DNA of 6,654 nt, taken from assembly GCF_036026595.1 (NCBI RefSeq), contig NZ_JARZFX010000032.1:1-6654 (forward strand). Reading direction: 5' to 3'. Within the stretch, counting starts at the first letter, position 1; each line of letters starts with the position of its first letter. A model generated the notes under the pieces. The model was given only the letters and a program-made list of their open reading frames with translations. It was not told the origin of the DNA and did not search any database. Position numbers and translations under genes: made by a program. This document shows positions 1 to 6,242 of the stretch, piece by piece. The stretch is from Virgibacillus_P tibetensis. Its GTDB lineage: Bacteria > Bacillota > Bacilli > Bacillales > Amphibacillaceae.

Positions 1-120
1 CAATAAACATCTTCTAGGTTTTTCCTTTTACTTGATCAATTTTGCCCTACTGAGGACAGAACTCCATTTAGACAACCTGTTTACTGTATAAAAGCTCTCC
101 GTTTATTTAGAAATGACATC

Positions 121-252
121 CTATTTCCCTTTTATATTATCCTCTAATTCCTTTACTCTCTGTTCCAACTTCTTAACTTTTTCATCTGAAAATATTGCAA
201 AAGAAAACGCACCAGCTGCTAATGAAAAAGCTAAAACTTCCATAACACCCAA
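121..252 (-). CDS. Small hypothetical protein, hydrophobic N-terminus plus coiled-coil tail (43 aa)
   Basis: I do not recognise a named family. Reading the minus strand from a TTG at 252 gives a 43-residue protein starting MGVMEVLAFSLAAGAFSFAI. It has a short hydrophobic, possibly membrane-inserting segment at about residues 4-21. A highly charged amphipathic stretch follows (KVKKLEQRVKELEDNIKGK, residues 25-43), with leucine/valine heptad spacing typical of a coiled coil. A run of seven G on the minus strand (260-266) lies 7 nt before the TTG, a good Shine-Dalgarno distance. It lies 16 nt before the in-frame ATG at 243, so TTG is the better start. Small Bacillus proteins with this hydrophobic-then-coiled-coil design are common. 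Function is unknown, and a membrane-anchored small protein is an inference. The ORF could also be fortuitous. Confidence 0.5.
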   Translation of the reverse strand: MGVMEVLAFSLAAGAFSFAIFSDEKVKKLEQRVKELEDNIKGK

Positions 253-292
253 AATAGCACCCCCCCATTAAACTGCTTTTTACCTTTGTAAA

Positions 293-298
293 ATTATA
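293..298 (-). promoter_or_regulatory. Possible -10 box for the small ORF
   Basis: The minus strand reads TATAAT at 298-293, about 40 nt upstream of the TTG start of the small ORF. No good -35 hexamer is seen at 16-18 nt spacing, so this is a weak call. Confidence 0.25.
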
Positions 299-421
299 CT
301 AGCATCACCCGTTGTAGTATCGCCTCCATAAGCTAATTGAGTTAATGCTTAGGTACGAGCTACTCCCCATTATTACTCGACCAGTAACCCTCTTACGTGC
401 ACGCTGTCTTTTCCATTTTTG

Positions 422-1636
422 TCAGGTCCCTGAAATTTTTTTCACATGATCTACTAATTCGTCCATTAATTGCTCTGCTGAAATCGTTCTCTCTCCTCCG
501 CCTTGAGCAATTGAATTATTTCCCCCACCTTTTCCATTTATAACTGGAAGCACATGGTTTACTAAATCGTTCATATTAATCTCGGCATCTTCACTTCTGG
601 AACAGACGAGTTGGAGCTTGTCATCTTTTTCGTTGATTAGCAATACCAGTATACGATCTGTTTTGGCAGTAATTCGCTTAGCCAATTGCTGAAGTTCAGG
701 CATTGGCCGGTTAGTGAAAATTTCTCTCACTATTTTTCGATCAGCCTGCACATTTGCCTTTTCAATGTACGAGTCTGCTTCGTATTCAATTAGCTCCATT
801 TTCAAATCATTGTTCTTTTTCTCAAGTTCTTTATTAAGAAGCAGAACCCGAGTTGCTGTTTCGTTCAACTCCTCTTGCGGGGCACTTAACGTATCCGTTA
901 AATCCTGAATAACCTTATGTTTCTTTTGAAGCTGTTTTTGTACCCTGATTCCACAAACAAAGTATACGCGTATCTTTTTCTTCTTTTGCTTTTCCCAATG
1001 TAACATCTTAATGGAACTTACCTGGCCAGTCGAGTCAGGATGTGTCCCACCGCAGCCGTTATAATCAAAATCTGCAATGTTAACAAGACGAATATCTGTT
1101 GAAACGGAAACTTCTTTGCGCAGAGGGAAATTTGAAAGTTCTTCCTCTGATACCCATCTGGTTTCAACAGGGCGATTTTCCATGACAACTTTATTGGCTG
1201 TTTTTTCAACTAGAGACATTTCCTCATCCGAAAGGTACTCTATTTCAAGGTCAATTGAACAAGTTTCCGTACCCAAATGGAAGCTAACTGTTCGATAGCC
1301 ATATTCCTCTTCAAATGCTGCAGATAAAATATGCTGTCCCATATGTTGCTGCATATGATCAAAACGGCGATCCCAGTCTAACTCACCAGTATATTCCTTA
1401 TGTACCTCAGCAGGGACGTCTATATAATGTCGGATTTCCCCTTCAATTTCCTCCACATCATGCACCTTCATACCGTTTAGCGTTCCAGTATCATGAGGCT
1501 GGCCACCGCCGGTTGGATAAAAAGCTGTTTCATCCAGGACAAGATAGAACCGATCTTGTTCGTCCCTGCCCGACTTTTGCAGCCTGGCTGTAAAATTGCG
1601 TATATATTGATCCTGATAATATAATTTTTTGGTCAC
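422..1636 (-). CDS. alaX: Alanyl-tRNA editing protein, AlaX-L type (DHHA1 domain)
   Basis: This is a free-standing, cytosolic trans-editing hydrolase that clears Ser (and Gly) from mischarged tRNA-Ala, backing up AlaRS proofreading. Counting from the GTG at 1636 (404 aa), an AlaRS second-additional-domain-like part shows FYPTGGGQPHDTG at 39-51. The zinc site is complete: H98 and H102 (HMGQH), then C195 and H199 (CGGTH). Residues about 255-285 look coiled-coil. The C-terminus carries the glycine-rich DHHA1 signature GKGGGNNSIAQGGG at 368-381. Overall length fits the long AlaX form. An in-frame ATG lies 8 codons upstream at 1660, but AAAGGAG (1647-1653) sits inside those codons, 10 nt before the GTG. 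A -10 box at 1668-1673 would also start transcription right at the ATG. GTG is therefore preferred. The gene is alone on its strand. Just before the stop lies an A7 run where losing one base would extend the protein. Confidence 0.93.
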   Translation of the reverse strand: MTKKLYYQDQYIRNFTARLQKSGRDEQDRFYLVLDETAFYPTGGGQPHDTGTLNGMKVHDVEEIEGEIRHYIDVPAEVHKEYTGELDWDRRFDHMQQHMGQHILSAAFEEEYGYRTVSFHLGTETCSIDLEIEYLSDEEMSLVEKTANKVVMENRPVETRWVSEEELSNFPLRKEVSVSTDIRLVNIADFDYNGCGGTHPDSTGQVSSIKMLHWEKQKKKKIRVYFVCGIRVQKQLQKKHKVIQDLTDTLSAPQEELNETATRVLLLNKELEKKNNDLKMELIEYEADSYIEKANVQADRKIVREIFTNRPMPELQQLAKRITAKTDRILVLLINEKDDKLQLVCSRSEDAEINMNDLVNHVLPVINGKGGGNNSIAQGGGERTISAEQLMDELVDHVKKISGT

Positions 1637-1646
1637 TATAGTTATA

Positions 1647-1653
1647 CTCCTTT
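1647..1653 (-). promoter_or_regulatory. Ribosome binding site that decides the alaX start
   Basis: AAAGGAG on the minus strand lies 10 nt upstream of GTG at 1636 but downstream of the in-frame ATG at 1660. It therefore supports the shorter GTG-initiated protein beginning TKKLYYQDQ after the initiator. Confidence 0.7.
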
Positions 1654-1667
1654 GTTTCATTATATCT

Positions 1668-1673
1668 ATTATA
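1668..1673 (-). promoter_or_regulatory. Probable -10 box for alaX
   Basis: TATAAT on the minus strand (1673-1668). A start site about 7 nt further on would fall near 1661, leaving a leader of roughly 25 nt to the GTG. The -35 region is poor (TTCCAG at 18 nt spacing), so the promoter is only partly supported. Confidence 0.4.
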
Positions 1674-1954
1674 TTGCTGGTCTGTGTGTTGCTGGAAAAT
1701 TACCTTTGTAAGTGGGTGTATTTCTGGAATTCTCCTCATAATATATATGATTAAAATTTATTTTACAAATACATTTTACCACGATATACATTTACTTATC
1801 TTGACAGGCAAAGAATCAAAGCAGTGGTTTGGTATACCCAACGCTTGATAATTTCCTAACACAAAAATCTGCACTCACAATTCCTTTAAGAAACAACCGT
1901 TGCGATACCTACTCCTCAAACCCCTAGACCTAATCCAAAATCAAAGATAATGCT
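1674..1954. other. Intergenic DNA with no recognisable gene
   Basis: Both strands were read between alaX and the mph remnant. Frames are short and interrupted and no family motif was recognised. A minus-strand open stretch at roughly 1795-1890 (about 30 codons) has no ribosome binding site and no recognisable motif, so it is not called. Composition is AT-rich, as expected for intergenic DNA. Confidence 0.5.
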
Positions 1955-1960
1955 TATAAT
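1955..1960 (+). promoter_or_regulatory. -10 box in front of the relict mph start
   Basis: TATAAT on the + strand, 18 nt before the GGAGG at 1979-1983. The position suits a short-leader promoter for the broken gene that begins at 1992. No convincing -35 box is visible. Confidence 0.35.
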
Positions 1961-1991
1961 CTTTCCATTCTCTTTTTTGGAGGAAATGAAA

Positions 1992-2024
1992 ATGAATATA
2001 CTTGAAATTAAACAATTAGCAAAA
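1992..2024 (+). pseudogene. Possible 5' end of a macrolide phosphotransferase gene (about 11 codons)
   Basis: GGAGG at 1979-1983 lies 8 nt before ATG 1992, which opens MNILEIKQLAK. This resembles the start of Bacillus-type Mph proteins, where a short helix of the form IKQLA(N)KHG precedes the conserved NESG(V/L)DF block. Here that block does not follow on the same strand. The next ~100 bp carry it inverted, and the + frame continues as unrelated codons to a TGA at 2079-2081. Taken at face value the ORF 1992-2081 encodes only 29 residues. Calling it the mph 5' end rests on remembered family sequence and on adjacency to the inverted piece. The alternative is an unrelated leader peptide or chance ORF. 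Confidence 0.45.
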
Positions 2025-2125
2025 TGTCTCATAGATTCTGGTCTACGTGGAACCTTTAATATCCATTTATCGCCGTCTTGATCTTTTGCATGTGTTACTC
2101 TAAAGTCAACACCAGACTCATTGTC
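2024..2125 (-). pseudogene. mph: Fragment of a macrolide 2'-phosphotransferase (Mph family), inverted
   Basis: Reading the minus strand from 2125 to 2024 gives 34 residues beginning DNESGVDFRVTHAKDQDGDK and ending WILKVPRRPESMRH. This matches the N-lobe of Mph macrolide kinases, such as MphB with NESGLDFQAVFAQDNNG followed by WVLRLPRR. It covers the first beta strands of the nucleotide-binding lobe, including the region of the ATP-binding lysine/arginine. Intact Mph proteins are about 300 aa and transfer phosphate from GTP to the 2'-OH of macrolides. Nothing of the catalytic loop or C-lobe (HGDxHxGH, DW) is present. Upstream in the same frame is a stop, and downstream the match ends abruptly at 2024, exactly where the + strand mph-like start MNILEIKQLAK ends. 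The fragment cannot be functional. Confidence 0.8.
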
Positions 2126-2179
2126 ACCCCTCTCTCTTATTGCCCGATTCGATTATTTTCTTTTCGGTTTCGAAAGTCA

Positions 2180-2185
2180 TATAAT
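2180..2185 (+). promoter_or_regulatory. Probable -10 box for the SDR gene
   Basis: TATAAT on the + strand, about 26 nt before the ribosome binding site of the dehydrogenase gene. The -35 position (2157-2162, TTTCTT) is a weak match at 17 nt spacing. The surrounding TTTCGAAA palindrome at 2168-2175 may be incidental. Confidence 0.4.
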
Positions 2186-2224
2186 TAAAGTGCAAGAAAA
2201 ACACTACACCAAGGGGATGTTATA

Positions 2225-2974
2225 ATGAGTAAAGTAGCAGTTATCACAGGAGCTGGTAGCGGTTTAGGGCAAGCAACGGCTGTGCGTTTAGCAAAAGAAG
2301 GAGTAAGTATTGTCGTTGTTGACGTTAACGAAAAAGGCGGAAACGAAACCGTTGAACTCGCAAAGCAATCAGGTGTGGATTCCATTTTCGTGAAAGCAGA
2401 TGTTTCTAGACCAGATGAAGTAAAAAATTATGTTGATCAAGCTGTAGATAAATTTGGCCACATTGATTATTTCTTTAATAATGCTGGAATTTCTGGAAGC
2501 GGAAAATTCTATTTAGATACGAACATCGAAGAAATCGAAAAGATTGTTGGCATCAACCTCCTGGGTGCGCTTTATGGCGTTCATTACGTAGCGGAAGTGA
2601 TGTTAAAGAATGGCGGGGGATCCATCGTAAACACTGCATCTAGTGCAGGTGTGATCGGACAAGATTCCGTTGTAACGTACTCTGCAACCAAACACGGTAT
2701 TGTTGGTATGACGAAAAGTTTGGTAGCTGAATATGCAAAAGATGGATTGCGTGTGAATGCGATTGCTCCAGGTCCAACAGAAACTCCTATGGTTAAAAAA
2801 TTCTATGACGACAACCCAGCAATGAAGGAAAATGCAGTAGGTGGCATTCCACAAAAACGTTTAGGTACCGCAGAAGAAGTGGCTGAATTAGTAACATTTT
2901 TGTTGACTAGCCCAGCTCAGTATATCAATGGCGAAGTCATTCGTATTGATGGCGGATTTACGAATACAAAATAA
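2225..2974 (+). CDS. Classical short-chain dehydrogenase/reductase (SDR), NAD-type
   Basis: A 249-residue cytosolic Rossmann-fold oxidoreductase of normal length for classical SDRs. The cofactor motif is TGAGSGLG (8-15). D33 at the end of the second beta strand points to NAD(H) rather than NADP(H). NNAG is at 85-88. The catalytic tetrad is complete: N111, S139, Y152 and K156 (YSATK). PGP at 182-184 and the C-terminal IDGG complete the family pattern. The substrate cannot be read from sequence. Relatives act on secondary alcohols, ketones, sugars or 3-oxoacyl groups. AAGGGG at 2211-2216 lies 8 nt before the ATG. The gene is monocistronic, with a -10 box upstream and a terminator 18 bp after the stop. 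Codon use looks typical for a Bacillus gene and nothing is broken. Confidence 0.93.
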   Translation: MSKVAVITGAGSGLGQATAVRLAKEGVSIVVVDVNEKGGNETVELAKQSGVDSIFVKADVSRPDEVKNYVDQAVDKFGHIDYFFNNAGISGSGKFYLDTNIEEIEKIVGINLLGALYGVHYVAEVMLKNGGGSIVNTASSAGVIGQDSVVTYSATKHGIVGMTKSLVAEYAKDGLRVNAIAPGPTETPMVKKFYDDNPAMKENAVGGIPQKRLGTAEEVAELVTFLLTSPAQYINGEVIRIDGGFTNTK

Positions 2975-2991
2975 CCAGTATTTGATGAAGG

Positions 2992-3024
2992 GCAAACTTT
3001 AATTTATAGAGTTTGCTTTCTTTT
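2992..3024 (+). terminator. Rho-independent terminator after the SDR gene
   Basis: GCAAACT (2992-2998) pairs with AGTTTGC (3010-3016) across an 11-nt loop and is followed by TTTCTTTT, a U-rich tail. It starts 18 nt after the TAA of the dehydrogenase. Confidence 0.75.
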
Positions 3025-3060
3025 ATTATTCTTAAATATTGTACAATCACTACGTACTAA

Positions 3061-3145
3061 CCTTGCTCCATTAGTAAAATAAGACCGTCGTATTGACGAT
3101 TTCCTTGTTATGCTAAACTGCCCCGTTAGTTAGGACAACAAGTTT
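3061..3145. repeat. Degenerate intergenic repeat, copy 1
   Basis: Contains CTTGCTCCATTAG (3062-3074) and CTGCCCCGTTAG (3118-3129). Closely similar words, CTTGCACCAGTTAG and CTGCCTCGTTAG, recur together near 4712-4785 with the order of the two words reversed. Sequences with this CTGCCCCGTTAG core are, from memory, frequent between Bacillus genes, but I cannot confirm family membership here. Confidence 0.35.
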
Positions 3146-3179
3146 TAACCTTTAAATTAACTTATTTTTAAATAAAAAT

Positions 3180-3611
3180 TTAAAAGTCTATATAAAATGG
3201 GTGAGTGTTTTGATCCAGACAGTACTCCATTCTTTGTCTGAAATTACCCACTGTTACCATTTCAAGGGCTTTATCAATTGGAAAGAATCCTACTTCGAGA
3301 CTCTCTGATGAAGTGGTCATTTTGCCTCCTATAGGCTTCGCTAAGAAAAGCGTATTACAAATTGATTTTCTTACATTTTGGAATATCCCACAAAATTTCA
3401 TTATCTCAACATCTATTCCTGTTTCTTCTTTTGTCTCCCTGATAGCAGCATCTTTCAAAGATTCTCCTTCTTCTACTTGCCCACCTGGCATCTCCCAACC
3501 TCTTAAAGGTCCCTTGATGAGTAGAATTTCCTTTTCATCATTAAGTACAATAGTTGCTGCTGAAACAATATGTTTTGGCGGTGTATAAATTTTTTGGGTA
3601 CTTCGTTCCAA
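3180..3611 (-). CDS. NUDIX hydrolase
   Basis: A 143-residue cytosolic NUDIX pyrophosphohydrolase, near the minimal domain size. It would cleave a nucleoside diphosphate linked to another moiety, using divalent metal. The Nudix box is canonical: G44, E50, R58, E59, E62, E63, G65 fit GX5EX7REUXEEXGU, with T60 at the first U position. The preceding GWEMPGG (38-44) is typical of MutT-like members. The substrate is not predictable, and oxidised or non-canonical nucleotides are possible. The start codon is TTG at 3611, supported by AGGAGGG (3618-3624) 6 nt upstream. No nearby in-frame ATG is suitable. The gene is transcribed away from the alpha/beta hydrolase end region with about 150 bp between them, so it is probably a separate unit. 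No clear terminator is seen downstream. Confidence 0.92.
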   Translation of the reverse strand: MERSTQKIYTPPKHIVSAATIVLNDEKEILLIKGPLRGWEMPGGQVEEGESLKDAAIRETKEETGIDVEIMKFCGIFQNVRKSICNTLFLAKPIGGKMTTSSESLEVGFFPIDKALEMVTVGNFRQRMEYCLDQNTHPFYIDF

Positions 3612-3617
3612 TAAACA

Positions 3618-3624
3618 CCCTCCT
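3618..3624 (-). promoter_or_regulatory. Strong ribosome binding site fixing the TTG start of the NUDIX gene
   Basis: AGGAGGG on the minus strand, 6 nt before TTG at 3611. The near-perfect anti-16S match justifies the non-ATG start. Confidence 0.75.
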
Positions 3625-3660
3625 CATTCAACATTTATTTAAATATTAACATAATTATCT

Positions 3661-3690
3661 TTGATTTCATTAAAAAATTGCTACTATAAT
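3661..3690 (+). promoter_or_regulatory. Orphan promoter-like sequence
   Basis: TTGATT (3661-3666), 18 nt spacing, TATAAT (3685-3690) on the + strand. It points toward the 3' end of the alpha/beta hydrolase and no + strand gene follows. It would make antisense RNA to the hydrolase or is a chance match in AT-rich DNA. Confidence 0.2.
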
Positions 3691-3765
3691 AACAATCCTA
3701 TTCCACAAGCCTGCCCCATTATTTATATATTCAAAAAAAGTACATTGTTTCACATAATTCTGAGC

Positions 3766-4677
3766 TTACTTATATGTTATTTTTAAGATCTTATTTATTG
3801 CTTCAATTATTACATCTGGTCTATCGGTATAAATGGAATGGCTTGACTCTGTTGCGAATATCAATTCACTGTTTTTACTTAGATTAGCTTGCTTCATAAT
3901 GAGTTCTTGCCACTTCTCTTCCAGTAACTTTAGTTCCCATTCAGGTAAACCATCCATAGTTCCCAATCTAACGTTGTACTCTTTATCTCGACCAATTACA
4001 ATTAGGGGTACATCTGGAAACTTCCCCAAATTCTTGATATTATCAGCATCCTTTTTCCAGTTACTGATTTCAGAATACATAGCTCTATACATGAAAGGAT
4101 TTACTTGAAAATCTATTAAGCGTTGTTGAATATTAAGGGGGAGTTGTTTTTGTTTTTCTGTAAGAGAAGGGTTTAATATTTTTTTTAATTCCTTCTGTTC
4201 CATTAAAGAATAGGAATGACATTTTTCCATCCAAATTTCATCAGTTTCATCTTCATCTAATATTGGCAAGTCTAAATCATCTAACTCCTTTAAATCGACA
4301 GAAGTTGAATCTACTAAAATGATTCCTGCTACCTTTTCAGGATGCTCTTTTGCAAAATGCTGTACACATAATCCACCATATGAATGACCAACTAAAAATA
4401 CAGGTTCTGTTAGTTCAAGTTGAAGTATAATATCATTTAATTCGTTAACGGCAGTCTTTGTATTACGCACCTCTGAACTAATTTCACTTAAACCAAGTCC
4501 GGGTCTATGAAACAGTATAACTCTATTCGATTTACCAAATGATTCTGCTACATCATACCATTCATAAAACGAACAACCCATTCCTGTAAGAATAATTATG
4601 GGTCTACCTTTATTACCTATTTTGTGTACCTCTAACTTATTATTATTTACTGTTAAAAATCGAGAAATATTATTCAC
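3766..4677 (-). CDS. Alpha/beta-fold hydrolase
   Basis: A 303-residue protein counted from GTG 4677, the usual size for single-domain alpha/beta hydrolases. PIIILTGMG (26-34) is the oxyanion-strand region. HRPGLGLSE (57-65) is the typical loop after strand 4. The nucleophile elbow is GHSYGG with S99. D231 in VIGRDKE is the likely acid and H280 in ESSHSIY the catalytic histidine, so the triad is complete. A helical, acidic cap lies at about 128-215. There is no signal peptide, so it is probably cytosolic. Substrate is unknown (ester, lactone, peptide or haloalkane-like). The start is uncertain: the frame stays open upstream to ATG 4785, but those 36 codons lie in repeat-like intergenic DNA and that ATG has its AGGA directly abutting it. 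GTG 4677 has G's immediately before it and no ideal spacing. An ATT at 4668 is better spaced from GGGGG but is a rare start. Confidence 0.85.
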   Translation of the reverse strand: MNNISRFLTVNNNKLEVHKIGNKGRPIIILTGMGCSFYEWYDVAESFGKSNRVILFHRPGLGLSEISSEVRNTKTAVNELNDIILQLELTEPVFLVGHSYGGLCVQHFAKEHPEKVAGIILVDSTSVDLKELDDLDLPILDEDETDEIWMEKCHSYSLMEQKELKKILNPSLTEKQKQLPLNIQQRLIDFQVNPFMYRAMYSEISNWKKDADNIKNLGKFPDVPLIVIGRDKEYNVRLGTMDGLPEWELKLLEEKWQELIMKQANLSKNSELIFATESSHSIYTDRPDVIIEAINKILKITYK

Positions 4678-4710
4678 CCCCTGCTTATTAGTAGTTCTTT
4701 TTGTTAAACA

Positions 4711-4790
4711 ATCCTGCCTCGTTAGCACAATAAAAATAGGAGCTTTCCTACAAACTCCTTCTTCAACTCTTGCACCAGTTAGCATTCCTG
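4711..4790. repeat. Degenerate intergenic repeat, copy 2, overlapping the hydrolase long-ORF extension
   Basis: Holds CTGCCTCGTTAG (4712-4723), TAGGAGCTTTCCTA (4737-4750), a dyad with an AGCT centre, and CTTGCACCAGTTAG (4773-4786 region). The first and last words echo those at 3061-3145. The block sits between the plausible GTG start of the alpha/beta hydrolase and the left end of the insertion sequence, which suggests an interspersed repeat rather than protein-coding sequence. Confidence 0.4.
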
Positions 4791-4820
4791 TAGAACGTTA
4801 AATTTAAGGTTTGAAAAAAA

Positions 4821-4847
4821 TAGAGCCCCTCGATAAGATGAATTTAC
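4821..4847 (+). repeat. Left subterminal inverted repeat (IRL) of the IS
   Basis: The inner part CCTCGATAAGATGAATTTAC matches, with two or three single-base gaps, the reverse complement of 6551-6571. The outer part TAGAGC is less well conserved at the right end (TAAACT). The left copy sits about 34 bp before the transposase ATG. Confidence 0.6.
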
Positions 4848-4865
4848 ACACAAACAAATCAACTT

Positions 4866-4871
4866 AGGAGG
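4866..4871 (+). promoter_or_regulatory. Ribosome binding site of the transposase
   Basis: AGGAGG, 9 nt before ATG 4881. It is partly paired in the hairpin described for 4821-4879. Confidence 0.75.
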
Positions 4872-4880
4872 AAGCTCTAC

Positions 4881-6146
4881 ATGAAGTATAAAATGCAGGA
4901 CCAACAAAATCAACTTATAGAAAGAATATCAGACCAACATCTAGTAGTTGGAGTTGATATTGCACAACAATTCCATGTAGCTCGTGCTGTAAATTACAGA
5001 GGTATTGTGATTGGTGATCCTCTCACTTTTAAAAATGATGAGACTGGCTTTGCTAGATTACAAGAATGGATGAACGAATTAAAAGATTCAAAAGGTTATA
5101 GTACTGAAATTGTTGGAATGGAACCTACCGGCCATTATTGGTTAAACTTATCCAAATGGCTATATGATCAAAGTATTGATGTCGTAACGGTTAACCCGCA
5201 TCTTGTTAAAAAGAATAAGGAAAACCGAGATAATACGCAATCCAAAAGTGATAAAAAAGACGCACTCGTAATCGCTGATATGATAAAGAACGGATACTAT
5301 TCATTTATACATCCAACATCAGAAGCGTTCGAAAAACTTAGAGTTCTAATGTCCAATCGTGATGTAATCGTAAAACGACTCGTCAGTTCCATCAATCAAA
5401 TAAATCGTTGGGTAGATATTGTCTTCCCCGAACTTAGAGAAGTGTTTAAAGATGTAAAAGGGAAAGGTGCAATCGCAACTCTTCGACTATTTCCTACACC
5501 AAACGAATTACGTTTTATGGAACCCCAAGATATTATTAAAGGCTGGAAAACGCTAATGAAACGACAACCTGGTTTAAAAAAAGCCCAATCTTTAATTCGA
5601 TTAGCTAAGAGTTCTGTTGGTACCACCCAAGCACTTGATGCATATAAACTACATCTAGAACAATTACTTGAAGAGTTTGATCTCGCTACAACCCAACTTG
5701 AAAAGGTTGAAAAAGAAGCAGCTAATGCACTGGAACAAATTACTTTCGCTAATAAAATACTTGTCATGAAAGGTATTACTGAAGTTACGCTAGGAGGCAT
5801 TTTAGGGGAAACTGGTGATTTATGTAAATTCGCCCACGGTAACTCTTTATTACGACATGCAGGTTTGAACTTAGCAGAGGCTAGCTCAGGTAAATGGAAA
5901 GGACAAATTGTCATCTCTAAGCGTGGAAGATCTCGCCTAAGGCGTTACTTGTACTTAGCAACAATGAGTCTGGTGGCAAACAACCCAGAGTTTAAAGAAC
6001 TTCATGCCCACAATGTTAAAGTAAAAAAGATGAAAAAAATGAAATCTATCATGAAACTGGTTGGTAAGTTTGCAAGAATATTAGTAGGAATTGCCCGAAA
6101 TAATGAGCCTTATTGTCCTAAAAAAGTACAACCCTTAGCAGCATAA
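4881..6146 (+). CDS. IS110-family transposase (DEDD recombinase), intact
   Basis: A 421-residue IS110-family recombinase. The RuvC-like DEDD domain is at the N-terminus: D26 (VVGVDIA), E81 (EPTGHYW), D124 and D127 (SDKKDA). A long linker with a coiled coil follows at about 255-288. Then comes the Transposase_20 domain (about 290-380) with GITEVTLGGILGE, HAGLN and the SSGK serine (S335/S336) that acts as nucleophile in characterised members. ISKRGRSRLRRYLYLA (345-360) is the other conserved block. The tail is lysine-rich (379-400). Characterised relatives use a bridge RNA (seekRNA) from their own non-coding end to pair donor and target DNA. Here the long non-coding end lies downstream. No frameshift or missing catalytic residue is seen, so the enzyme is predicted active. 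Confidence 0.96.
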   Translation: MKYKMQDQQNQLIERISDQHLVVGVDIAQQFHVARAVNYRGIVIGDPLTFKNDETGFARLQEWMNELKDSKGYSTEIVGMEPTGHYWLNLSKWLYDQSIDVVTVNPHLVKKNKENRDNTQSKSDKKDALVIADMIKNGYYSFIHPTSEAFEKLRVLMSNRDVIVKRLVSSINQINRWVDIVFPELREVFKDVKGKGAIATLRLFPTPNELRFMEPQDIIKGWKTLMKRQPGLKKAQSLIRLAKSSVGTTQALDAYKLHLEQLLEEFDLATTQLEKVEKEAANALEQITFANKILVMKGITEVTLGGILGETGDLCKFAHGNSLLRHAGLNLAEASSGKWKGQIVISKRGRSRLRRYLYLATMSLVANNPEFKELHAHNVKVKKMKKMKSIMKLVGKFARILVGIARNNEPYCPKKVQPLAA

Positions 6147-6214
6147 CTGCCATTTAAATATATGACTTTTAATAATACAGAGATTAACTAGACTTTTAGC
6201 ATTATGGTGAAGTG

Positions 6215-6242
6215 AATGTTGGCTTATTCGTAGGATCTCAAA
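6215..6242 (+). repeat. Left arm of the 28-bp inverted repeat
   Basis: Pairs with 6518-6545. The core GCTTATTCG (6222-6230) matches its partner perfectly. Mismatch positions are 6219, 6221, 6231 and 6237. Confidence 0.8.

Larger units (their letters stand above)
4821..4879 (+). promoter_or_regulatory. Predicted hairpin burying the transposase ribosome binding site
   Basis: TAGAGC (4821-4826) pairs with GCTCTA (4874-4879). After a 1x2 internal loop, CCTC (4828-4831) pairs with GAGG (4868-4871). The second arm is part of the AGGAGG Shine-Dalgarno at 4866-4871. A transcript starting upstream of 4821 would therefore mask the ribosome binding site, limiting transposase made by read-through from outside. 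The same 5' arm belongs to the left inverted repeat. Confidence 0.5.

Noticed and set aside
1315..1593. Open frame antisense to alaX on the + strand (92 codons)
   Set aside because: Covered by a well-supported alaX coding region with its zinc motifs; no ribosome binding site or family resemblance.
1800..1805. Perfect TTGACA as a promoter -35 box
   Set aside because: No -10 hexamer at 15-19 nt spacing and no gene immediately downstream.
5396..5914. 172-codon open frame antisense to the transposase
   Set aside because: Lies entirely inside the intact transposase gene, has no start signal and no motif; a codon-bias shadow.
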